This document shows positions 1 to 4,555 of a DNA stretch of 5,646 nucleotides, piece after piece. Both the position numbers and the translations under genes were made by a program. The stretch comes from Caulobacteraceae bacterium (GTDB lineage Bacteria > Pseudomonadota > Alphaproteobacteria > Caulobacterales > Caulobacteraceae), in the NCBI GenBank assembly GCA_030151985.1, contig JASLDZ010000499.1, positions 1-5,646 of the forward strand, given 5' to 3'. Position 1 is the stretch's first letter. The number at the start of each line of letters is the position of its first letter. Under the pieces are notes generated by a model, which was not told the DNA's origin, made no database searches, and worked only from the letters and a program-made list of their open reading frames with translations.

Positions 1-254
1 GCCACGAAGACCTGCGTCTTCTCCTTCAGCCGGCGGAAGGCGGTGCAGTGGATGATGCGGTCGCGGTCGCGGGCGAAGGGCGTGCGGGTGGCGCTGTCGG
101 CCTCCGGGTGCAGGCGGCCCCGGCTGGCGTCGGGGTCGCAGGCGTAGGGCGCGGGCTCGCGGGCGCGGCGGCGGGGCCTGGTGGTAAGCGGGGAGGCGTC
201 GTCCACCGAGGGCTCCGGGCGGCGGCCCTTCCGCAGGGCCTGCGTGGGGCTCAT
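1..254 (-). CDS. dgt: dNTP triphosphohydrolase (dGTPase family), N-terminal 84 residues only
   Basis: HD-domain enzyme that hydrolyses deoxynucleoside triphosphates (dGTP in the type member) to the nucleoside and triphosphate in the cytoplasm. I translated this by hand from the - strand. The visible 84 residues run from a basic, Pro/Arg-rich start through PYACDPDASRGRLHPE (residues 37-51) to RDRDRIIHCTAFRRLKEKT (62-80), the highly recognisable entry into the dGTPase HD domain. The metal-binding His and Asp residues lie beyond the window edge. The ATG at 254 has no clear ribosome binding site. An in-frame GTG at 206-204 (residue 17) has GGAG six bases upstream and would remove part of an unusually long basic N-terminus, so the start is uncertain. 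The gene is divergent from erpA with 47 bp between them; this pairing is common in alphaproteobacteria. Family assignment is firm, exact nucleotide specificity is not. Confidence 0.9.
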   Translation of the reverse strand, partial: MSPTQALRKGRRPEPSVDDASPLTTRPRRRAREPAPYACDPDASRGRLHPEADSATRTPFARDRDRIIHCTAFRRLKEKTQVFV

Positions 255-301
255 ATAGGAGTCGCACGCGCTTGGCCCCTATCGGCCGCCTGGATCACGC
301 C
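252..301. promoter_or_regulatory. Short divergent dgt/erpA intergenic region with imperfect inverted repeat
   Basis: Only 47 bp separate the dgt and erpA start codons, so promoter elements for both must lie here or inside the coding ends. It contains ATAGGAG (255-261) and CCCCTAT (276-282), an inverted repeat with one mismatch and a 14-base spacer. A TATAGG (254-259) could serve as a -10 element for erpA, and on the other strand TATATG overlaps the first dgt ATG. I see no convincing -35 hexamer for either. The repeat could be a regulator site, but with one mismatch over seven bases chance is quite possible. Confidence 0.25.
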
Positions 302-634
302 ATGGCCCTCCCCGCCATCACCCTCTCCCCCGCCGCCGCCGCCCGGCTGAAGGCGCTATCGGCCGCCGAGGGCCGCGAGGTGCGCCTGCGCATCGCGGTG
401 GACGGGGGCGGCTGCTCGGGCTTCCAGTACCGCTTCGACCTCGTGGAGGCCGGAGAGCCCGACGACCTCCTGGTGGAGCGCGACGGCGCCGCCGCGCTGA
501 TCGACGACATCTCCCAGCCCCTGCTCGCGGGCTCGGAGATCGACTTCGTGGACGAACTGGCCGCCAGCGAGTTCCGCGTGCGCAACCCGAACGCCAAGTC
601 GTCCTGCGGCTGCGGGGTCAGCTTCTCGATCTGA
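302..634 (+). CDS. erpA: A-type iron-sulfur cluster carrier/insertion protein (HesB/IscA family)
   Basis: A-type carrier that receives an Fe-S cluster from the assembly machinery and passes it to apo-enzymes in the cytoplasm. The 110-residue protein has the three invariant cysteines of the family: Cys38 in GGGCSGFQY, and Cys102 and Cys104 in NPNAKSSCGCGVSFSI at the C-terminus, giving the usual C-x63-C-x-C spacing. The length is normal for the family (about 105-120). I chose the ATG at 302 because the protein then begins MALPAITLSP, a usual family start; a TTG at 272 is in frame but adds ten atypical residues. No strong Shine-Dalgarno is seen. ErpA, IscA and SufA are hard to separate by sequence alone. 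ErpA is preferred because of the dgt/xthA neighbourhood and the absence of isc or suf genes. The next gene starts within at most 27 bp, so co-transcription is likely. Confidence 0.93.
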   Translation: MALPAITLSPAAAARLKALSAAEGREVRLRIAVDGGGCSGFQYRFDLVEAGEPDDLLVERDGAAALIDDISQPLLAGSEIDFVDELAASEFRVRNPNAKSSCGCGVSFSI

Positions 635-660
635 GGGCAAGGACATTGGGGGGGCTTCTC

Positions 661-1593
661 ATGGCGATCGTGGCTGCCGTCGCGCTCGGTAGCGCTTCGG
701 TATCTGCCGCCGAGCGGGAGGTTGTGGCCAACGGTATCCACGGCACGCTGACGACTCCTGATCGACCTTCGACCGGGGCCGCCGTGCTGATCATCGCGGG
801 CTCAGGTCCGACGGACCGCAATGGCGATTCCATCGCGCCGGGCATGACGCCGGGAAACCTCAAGCTGCTGGCGGAAGGATTGGCGACACAGGGAGTCGCC
901 AGCCTGCGCTACGATAAGCGTGGCATTGGGGCGAGCCGAAGCGCGATGCCTTCCGAGGCGGATATCCGTTTCGATGACTACGTGGCCGACGCCGTCGCCA
1001 TGGCAGCCGAGTTGAAGGCGCAGCCGGGCGTCTCCTGCGTGGCCTTGTTCGGGCATTCCGAAGGAGCGCTGGTGGCGGCGGTCGCGGCTCAATCGGTCAA
1101 GCCGTGCGGCGTAATCTCCGCTGACGGCATGGGTCGGCCCTTCAGGGAGACCATCACCGACCAGCTCAAGGCGTTGGGGCTTCCGGACGAGACGATGAAG
1201 CAGGTCGCCGCTATCTTCTCCGAGCTTGAGGCCGGCCGCACCGTTCCTGCCGTCCCGCCGACCGACCCTCTCTTCCGCCCCTCCGTCCAGCCATACCTCA
1301 TCTCACTTATGCGCCACGATCCGGCGGCAAGCCTGAAGGCCGTGCCCGGTCCCGTATTGATCCTGCAGGGCGAGCGCGACATCCAGGTGCCGCCCGACGA
1401 CGCCCGACGCCTCGCCGACGCCCGTCCTGACGCCAAGCTCGTAATCGTGCCTGGCATGAGCCACGTGCTGAAGCCCGCGCCCGCCGACCGCGCCGGCAAC
1501 ATCGCGACCTACGCTGATCCCATGCTGCCGCTCTCCCCGGAGGTCGTCCCGACCGTTGCGGCGTTTGTCAAACAGGCGGGCGCGGGCCACTAA
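661..1593 (+). CDS. Secreted-looking alpha/beta hydrolase (serine esterase/peptidase-like)
   Basis: An alpha/beta-hydrolase-fold enzyme, probably an esterase or related serine hydrolase exported across the inner membrane; the substrate is unknown. Numbering from the ATG at 661 (310 residues): a hydrophobic signal-like stretch at 1-17 with possible cleavage after SVSA; the oxyanion-loop region AGSGPTDRNG (46-55); RYDKRGIGAS (83-92); nucleophile elbow GHSEG with Ser133; Asp240 in LQGERDIQVP; and His268 in PGMSHV. The Ser-Asp-His triad is therefore intact. The start is unclear. ATG 661 has only a G-run upstream. An in-frame TTG at 646 has GAGGG (633-637) eight bases before it. Still further up, a CTG at 631 would add two arginines to the signal peptide. 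Codon use is looser than in the neighbours: 12 of the first 40 codons end in A/T, against 1 of 40 in both erpA and xthA. This suggests later acquisition. The stop lies 6 bp before xthA. Confidence 0.85.
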   Translation: MAIVAAVALGSASVSAAEREVVANGIHGTLTTPDRPSTGAAVLIIAGSGPTDRNGDSIAPGMTPGNLKLLAEGLATQGVASLRYDKRGIGASRSAMPSEADIRFDDYVADAVAMAAELKAQPGVSCVALFGHSEGALVAAVAAQSVKPCGVISADGMGRPFRETITDQLKALGLPDETMKQVAAIFSELEAGRTVPAVPPTDPLFRPSVQPYLISLMRHDPAASLKAVPGPVLILQGERDIQVPPDDARRLADARPDAKLVIVPGMSHVLKPAPADRAGNIATYADPMLPLSPEVVPTVAAFVKQAGAGH

Positions 1594-1599
1594 GCGCCC

Positions 1600-2391
1600 A
1601 TGCGGATCGCCACTTGGAACGTGAACTCGGTCAACGCGCGGCTGGAGACCGTGCTGACGTGGTTCGAGGAGGCCAAGCCCGACGTCGCCTGCCTGCAGGA
1701 GATCAAGTGCGTGGACGAGAAGTTCCCGCGCGAAGCCTTCGAGCGGCTGGGCTACAACGTCGAGGTCCACGGCCAGAAGAGCTACAACGGCGTCGCCCTG
1801 CTCTCGAAGCTCCCGCTGGAGGACGTGTCGCGCGGCTTGCCCCTCCTCGATCCGGGCGAAGACGCCGACGACCAGGCGCGCTACATCGAGGCGGTGGTCT
1901 CCGGCCCCCGACCCGTGCGCGTCGGCGGCCTGTACCTGCCCAACGGCAATCCGATCGGGACCGACAAGTTCGCCTACAAGCTGGCCTGGATGGCGCGGCT
2001 GAACGCCCACGCCCGGCGCCTGCTGGAGCTGGAGGAGAGCTTCGTCCTCTGCGGCGACTACAACGTCATCCCGGAGCCCTCCGACTGCTCCGACCCGGCT
2101 ATGTGGACGGGCGACGCCCTCTACCAGCCGGAGAGCCGCTCCGCCTTCCGCGCGCTGAAGGCGCTGGGCCTGACCGAGGCCAACCTAGAGGTCGGGGCCG
2201 ACCCGCACGGCTACACCTACTGGGACTACCAGGCGGGCGCCTATCGCCGGAACATCGGCATCCGCATCGACTTCGCCCTGCTTTCGCCCCAGGCCGCCGA
2301 CCGCCTGAAGGCGTGCGTGATCGACAAGCATGTGCGCGGCTGGGACAAGCCCTCGGACCACGTGCCCGTCGTGGTCGATCTCGACGACTGA
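1600..2391 (+). CDS. xthA: Exodeoxyribonuclease III (class II AP endonuclease)
   Basis: Mg-dependent base-excision-repair enzyme that cuts 5' of abasic sites and removes 3' blocking groups and nucleotides from duplex DNA. The 263 residues match the usual ExoIII length (about 268 in E. coli). Active-site elements are all present in order: Asn7 in TWNVNSVNARL, the metal-binding Glu34 in CLQEIK, Tyr112 in GLYLPNGNP, Asp153 and Asn155 in CGDYNV, Asp224 in GIRIDFALLSP, and the C-terminal Asp253-His254 pair in SDHVPVV. The ATG at 1600 starts MRIATWNVNS as family members do; the Shine-Dalgarno is weak, and with a 6 bp gap from the hydrolase stop translational coupling is possible. Third-position G/C preference is very strong, as in erpA and unlike the hydrolase between them. 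Nothing suggests damage. The EndoIV and APE1 branches are excluded by the family motifs and the start. Confidence 0.95.
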   Translation: MRIATWNVNSVNARLETVLTWFEEAKPDVACLQEIKCVDEKFPREAFERLGYNVEVHGQKSYNGVALLSKLPLEDVSRGLPLLDPGEDADDQARYIEAVVSGPRPVRVGGLYLPNGNPIGTDKFAYKLAWMARLNAHARRLLELEESFVLCGDYNVIPEPSDCSDPAMWTGDALYQPESRSAFRALKALGLTEANLEVGADPHGYTYWDYQAGAYRRNIGIRIDFALLSPQAADRLKACVIDKHVRGWDKPSDHVPVVVDLDD

Positions 2392-2416
2392 GCGGAATAC
2401 GGCCACGCTAGGACGC

Positions 2417-2422
2417 GGAGGG
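2417..2422 (+). promoter_or_regulatory. Strong ribosome binding site for the NnrU-family gene
   Basis: GGAGGG lies five bases before the ATG at 2428 and fixes that start. It is the best Shine-Dalgarno match among the left-hand genes, so this gene may be translated more strongly than, or independently of, xthA, whose stop is 36 bp upstream. Confidence 0.7.
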
Positions 2423-2427
2423 CCGCC

Positions 2428-3117
2428 ATGATCCAGCTCTACGTCGCCGCCGCCGTCTTCGTGGCCATGCATGTGCTGGTGGCCGGCACCTCGCTGCGCG
2501 GGCGGCTCGTCGCCCGGCTGGGCGAGGCGCCGTACGTGGGCCTGTTCTCGCTGGCGAGCGTCGCCTCCCTGGTGTGGCTGGGGCTGGCCTTCGCCGGCGC
2601 GCGCGGACATGCCGGCGACACGGAGCTGTGGGGGATCAACCCCGCCTTGCGCCACACGTCGCTGGGCTTGGTGTTCGTGGGCTTCCTGCTGATCGTGCCC
2701 GGGCTCCTGACCCCCAACCCCACCAGCGTGGCGCAGCAGGGGGTGCTGGACTCCGACGAACCGGCGCGCGGGATCGTGCGGGTGACGCGCCACCCCTTCC
2801 TGTGCGGGGTGGCGATCTGGGCGTTGGCGCACATGATCTCCAACGGAGACTTGGCGAGCCTGGTGCTGTTCGGCTCGCTCTTCGTGCTGTCCGTGGTCGG
2901 GCCGGCGAGCATCGACCACAAGCGGGCGCTGGCGTTCGGAGCGCGGTGGGAGGCGTTTCGCGACAAGACCTCCGCCGTTCCCTTCGCCGCCATCCTCCAG
3001 CGGCGCCAGCGGTTCGTGCTGTCGGAGGTGGCGTGGAAGCTGGGGGTCGCCGTGGCGGTCTACGCCGTCGTCATCCTCGCCCACCCCTACCTGTTCGGCG
3101 TCTCGCCGCTGGGGTGA
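2428..3117 (+). CDS. NnrU-family integral membrane protein
   Basis: A polytopic inner-membrane protein of the NnrU family, which was named from denitrifiers where nnrU lies near nitric oxide reductase genes. The family is related to plant 15-cis-zeta-carotene isomerase (Z-ISO), a haem-b protein, but the bacterial biochemical role is not settled. The 229 residues show about five or six hydrophobic segments: 2-20, 36-57, 78-94, roughly 125-137, 142-160, and 205-225. Family-like features include His15 in the first helix (AMHVLVAG), LTPNPTS (94-100), and VTRHPFLCGVAIWALAHMISNGD (119-141, with His122 and His135 as conserved-looking histidines). The start is supported by GGAGGG at good spacing. There are no denitrification, haem or carotenoid genes in the window, so the context does not identify its job; it may simply be the last gene of the erpA-xthA series. 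Confidence 0.85.
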   Translation: MIQLYVAAAVFVAMHVLVAGTSLRGRLVARLGEAPYVGLFSLASVASLVWLGLAFAGARGHAGDTELWGINPALRHTSLGLVFVGFLLIVPGLLTPNPTSVAQQGVLDSDEPARGIVRVTRHPFLCGVAIWALAHMISNGDLASLVLFGSLFVLSVVGPASIDHKRALAFGARWEAFRDKTSAVPFAAILQRRQRFVLSEVAWKLGVAVAVYAVVILAHPYLFGVSPLG

Positions 3118-3172
3118 GCGCGTGGCCTCCCGTGCCTGCTGAACGTGCGGAGCCGTCGCGCGTTAGGGGGGC

Positions 3173-3331
3173 ATGGCCCACCCCGACCGCCCGCCGCCCT
3201 ATCCTGGCGACCACGAGAACCAGAAGTCCGGCGATCCGCCGCGCCCGGCCACCGAGCCTGAAGGCGCGGAGGGGTCGAGCGACACCCCCAAGACTCAGAC
3301 CGACCCCGCCACCGGCGCGCCCTCGCGCTGA
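3173..3331 (+). CDS. Small Pro-rich hydrophilic hypothetical protein, 52 residues
   Basis: I do not recognise this. The frame reads MAHPDRPPPYPGDHENQKSG and continues with many Pro, Asp, Glu, Thr and Ser residues to TGAPSR and a TGA. There is no hydrophobic segment and no cysteine, so it is expected to be disordered and cytoplasmic. Support for it being real: TTAGGGGGG lies immediately before the ATG (spacing rather tight), and only about 6 of 52 codons end in A/T, matching the local coding bias. No competing gene overlaps it on either strand. It follows the NnrU-family gene by 55 bp and precedes the 26-residue membrane peptide by 23 bp. The alternative is a chance open frame in GC-rich spacer DNA. 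Comparison across related genomes is needed to decide. Confidence 0.5.
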   Translation: MAHPDRPPPYPGDHENQKSGDPPRPATEPEGAEGSSDTPKTQTDPATGAPSR

Positions 3332-3338
3332 CCCCCCC

Positions 3339-3347
3339 GAGGAGAGA
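3339..3347 (+). promoter_or_regulatory. Ribosome binding site of the 26-codon frame
   Basis: GAGGAGAGA lies before the ATG at 3355, with AGGAG (3340-3344) ten bases upstream. A purine-rich Shine-Dalgarno this good ahead of so short a frame is a main reason to treat the frame as a gene. Confidence 0.5.
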
Positions 3348-3354
3348 GACGACC

Positions 3355-3435
3355 ATGCGTTCCATCCTGATGTGGGCGGTCGGCGTGCCGATCCCGATCA
3401 TCCTGCTCGTGGCGATGTGCACGCACCACTTCTGA
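3355..3435 (+). CDS. 26-residue single-pass membrane microprotein
   Basis: The frame reads MRSILMWAVGVPIPIILLVA followed by MCTHHF and TGA. One arginine comes first, then a hydrophobic segment of about 18 residues (4-21) broken by the motif GVPIP, then a short polar tail with Cys22, His24 and His25. That is the layout of a small single-pass inner-membrane peptide. Very short proteins with a WxxGxPIPI core seem familiar to me from other proteobacteria, but I cannot verify this here and know no function. A strong ribosome binding site precedes it. It follows the 52-codon frame by 23 bp and may be co-transcribed with it. The gene ends 24 bp before the stop of the convergent unknown gene. It is too short for many gene callers. 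Confidence 0.6.
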   Translation: MRSILMWAVGVPIPIILLVAMCTHHF

Positions 3436-3459
3436 GGCGGCGGCCCTTCGTCGGCGCGC

Positions 3460-4131
3460 TCACTGGAAGCTGTAGAGGTGGCCGCCGCCGGGCTGCGTCT
3501 GGATGACCACAGCTTCCGAGAACGCCAGCCGCTCGGAGTCCGGCGTCTCGGTCCGCACGCCCGCGGTGATCTGGGCGTAGAACTTCCAGTCGCCCGACGC
3601 GCCGCCCTTGCCGAACACGAAGGCCGAGCTCGCAGGCCTTCCGTCCTGCCCGGCGTAGGTGTGCAGCGCCCGCGCGCCCATGCAGTCCCGCTGGGACAGG
3701 CGGCGCACCAGCACCTTGTTCTTGGGCAGTTTCTCATCGAGGCCGAGGAGCTTGTTCTCCGCCTTCTGCCGTTCGCTCGCGTTCAGGTCGCCCGCGATGT
3801 GCGAGACGCGCGGGGCGCGCGGGTTGGGGTCCAGCACCGTGAAGCGGCAGTTCGTCATGTGCGAGGTGAAGAAGAAGTCCGCCCCCGCGCCCAGGGTCTG
3901 CGCCGGCGCGCCCTTCTCCTCCCAGGGCAGGTAGTAGGCGTCGATCCACTCCGGATCGAGCGGCCCGGCCAGGTCGAGCCAGAAAACGTTGTGCGCCTCC
4001 GGCACGAGGCGGAAGCGCTCGACGGTGCGGATCGAGCCGCGCAGCACCTTGTCCATCGCGGCCGGGACCACGACGGCCTTGGTGCGGAGGAACTCCAGGG
4101 GATCGCGCTGGAAGTCGGCGGTCTCGGCCAT
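3460..4131 (-). CDS. Protein of unknown function with a Cys-x15-His arrangement
   Basis: I do not recognise the family with confidence. The 223-residue protein has no signal peptide and no membrane segment, so it is probably cytoplasmic. Visible features: a charged N-terminus (1-20), VFWLDLAGPLDPEWIDAYYL (49-68), then a hydrophobic strand leading to Cys95 in FFFTSHMTNCRFTV, a short Pro-rich turn, and His111 in PRVSHIAGD. A second Cys sits in QRDCMGARALHTYAG, followed by a Gly-rich beta-like C-terminus. A strand-borne Cys followed 16 residues later by a His is loosely reminiscent of the CNF1/BLF1/CheD cysteine deamidase fold; this is inference only. The start is the ATG at 4131; a longer frame opening at 4212 would read through low-complexity DNA and a hairpin next to tRNA-Gly. 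The gene lies downstream of tRNA-Gly on the same strand and converges on the 26-codon gene. Coding bias matches the neighbours. Confidence 0.75.
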   Translation of the reverse strand: MAETADFQRDPLEFLRTKAVVVPAAMDKVLRGSIRTVERFRLVPEAHNVFWLDLAGPLDPEWIDAYYLPWEEKGAPAQTLGAGADFFFTSHMTNCRFTVLDPNPRAPRVSHIAGDLNASERQKAENKLLGLDEKLPKNKVLVRRLSQRDCMGARALHTYAGQDGRPASSAFVFGKGGASGDWKFYAQITAGVRTETPDSERLAFSEAVVIQTQPGGGHLYSFQ

Positions 4132-4175
4132 GGCGGGCGCCCCACCCGGCCCGTCTAGGCCCCCGCCCCGGCGCC

Positions 4176-4204
4176 GAGCGGCGAAGCTTAGCCTCGCGCC
4201 GCTC
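4176..4204 (-). terminator. Perfect 8-bp inverted repeat downstream of tRNA-Gly
   Basis: GAGCGGCG (4176-4183) and CGCCGCTC (4197-4204) are exact reverse complements with a 13-base loop. On the - strand this hairpin starts 16 bases beyond the tRNA-Gly CCA end and lies before the start of the unknown gene. It could end tRNA transcription or mark the 3' processing boundary. There is no T-run after it, so it is not a canonical intrinsic terminator. Confidence 0.35.
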
Positions 4205-4220
4205 CTGCGCAAAGGCGGGC

Positions 4221-4294
4221 TGGAGCGGGTAGCGGGAATCGAACCCGCATCCTCAGCTTGGAAGGCTGCTGCACTACCACTGTGCTATACCCGC
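4221..4294 (-). tRNA. tRNA-Gly, anticodon TCC, CCA encoded
   Basis: Read on the - strand it folds as a complete 74-nt class I tRNA. The acceptor stem is GCGGGTA paired with TACCCGC, followed by discriminator T and an encoded CCA. The D arm is GCAC-AGTGGTA-GTGC. The anticodon arm GCAGC-CTTCCAA-GCTGA carries anticodon TCC (gga at 4260-4262) and has a G-A opposition at its outermost pair. The T arm is GCGGG-TTCGATT-CCCGC. It decodes GGA and, by wobble, GGG. It lies 39 bp after tRNA-Tyr on the same strand, so the two are probably processed from one transcript. Confidence 0.96.
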
Positions 4295-4333
4295 GCGCCG
4301 TGTGGCGGCGTCAGAAGCATCGCAGACGGGGCG

Positions 4334-4418
4334 TGGTGGGGGAAGCAGGACTCGAACCTGCGAAGGCTTAGCCAGCGGATTTACAGTCCGCCCCCTTTGC
4401 CGCTCGGGACATTCCCCC
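4334..4418 (-). tRNA. tRNA-Tyr, anticodon GTA, CCA encoded
   Basis: An 85-nt class II tRNA with the long variable arm typical of bacterial tRNA-Tyr. Acceptor strands GGGGGAA and TTCCCCC pair fully, followed by discriminator A and an encoded CCA (tgg at 4334-4336). The anticodon arm GCGGA-CTGTAAA-TCCGC gives GTA (tac at 4382-4384). The T arm is GCAGG-TTCGAGT-CCTGC. It is the promoter-proximal member of the Tyr-Gly pair. Confidence 0.96.
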
Positions 4419-4438
4419 AGCGCGCCGTCTTAGGCGTT

Positions 4439-4510
4439 CCGTTCCGGCGCCGAGAACGGGTCCGCGGACCGCGGCGACCGTGCTAGGAGGGCGACCCCTT
4501 TGAGGGGGTC
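4439..4510 (-). repeat. Three inverted repeats in the tRNA-Tyr leader / rlmB upstream region
   Basis: Between the predicted tRNA promoter and tRNA-Tyr lie three exact inverted repeats. CCGTTC (4439-4444) pairs with GAACGG (4454-4459) around an inner CGGCGCCG. GGTCCGCGGACC (4459-4470) is a 12-base palindrome. GACCCC (4493-4498) pairs with GGGGTC (4505-4510) around a six-base loop. They may fold the 5' leader of the tRNA precursor, or on the other strand the rlmB mRNA leader. High GC makes such repeats common by chance. Confidence 0.4.
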
Positions 4511-4526
4511 CCGAAACGGAGCGCGC

Positions 4527-4555
4527 CTTATAGTGTCCCCCTCCCGCGAACGCAA
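4527..4555 (-). promoter_or_regulatory. Predicted sigma70-type promoter for the tRNA-Tyr/tRNA-Gly unit
   Basis: On the - strand, TTGCGT (4555-4550) and TATAAG (4532-4527) are separated by exactly 17 bases. The -10 is followed by a GC-rich discriminator (GCGCGC), typical of growth-rate-controlled stable RNA promoters. Transcription would start near 4520 and give a leader of about 100 nt before tRNA-Tyr. The elements overlap the 5' end of the divergent rlmB-like gene. Confidence 0.5.

Noticed and set aside
272..301. TTG start for erpA ten codons upstream
   Set aside because: The added residues are atypical for A-type carriers and the region is needed for the divergent promoters; ATG 302 gives the usual family N-terminus.
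48..350. 100-codon + strand open frame at the left edge
   Set aside because: It lies antisense to dgt and runs into erpA in another frame; the composition is Gly/Ala/Pro-rich shadow and the opposite strand gives a recognisable dGTPase.
1614..2411. 265-codon + strand frame overlapping xthA
   Set aside because: Arg/Pro/Gly-rich out-of-frame shadow of xthA, whose own frame carries the full set of ExoIII catalytic motifs.
2185..3084. 299-codon - strand frame across xthA and the NnrU-family gene
   Set aside because: Antisense shadow rich in His, Gln, Arg and Gly with no domain; common in high-GC DNA.
3478..4158. 226-codon + strand frame opposite the unknown Cys/His gene
   Set aside because: The + strand product is Arg/Gly/Ala-rich and low in complexity, while the - strand product has a balanced protein composition and host-like third-position bias.
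4132..4212. Longer N-terminus for the unknown Cys/His protein
   Set aside because: The added stretch is Arg/Gly-rich, covers the hairpin beside tRNA-Gly and has no better ribosome binding site than the ATG at 4131.
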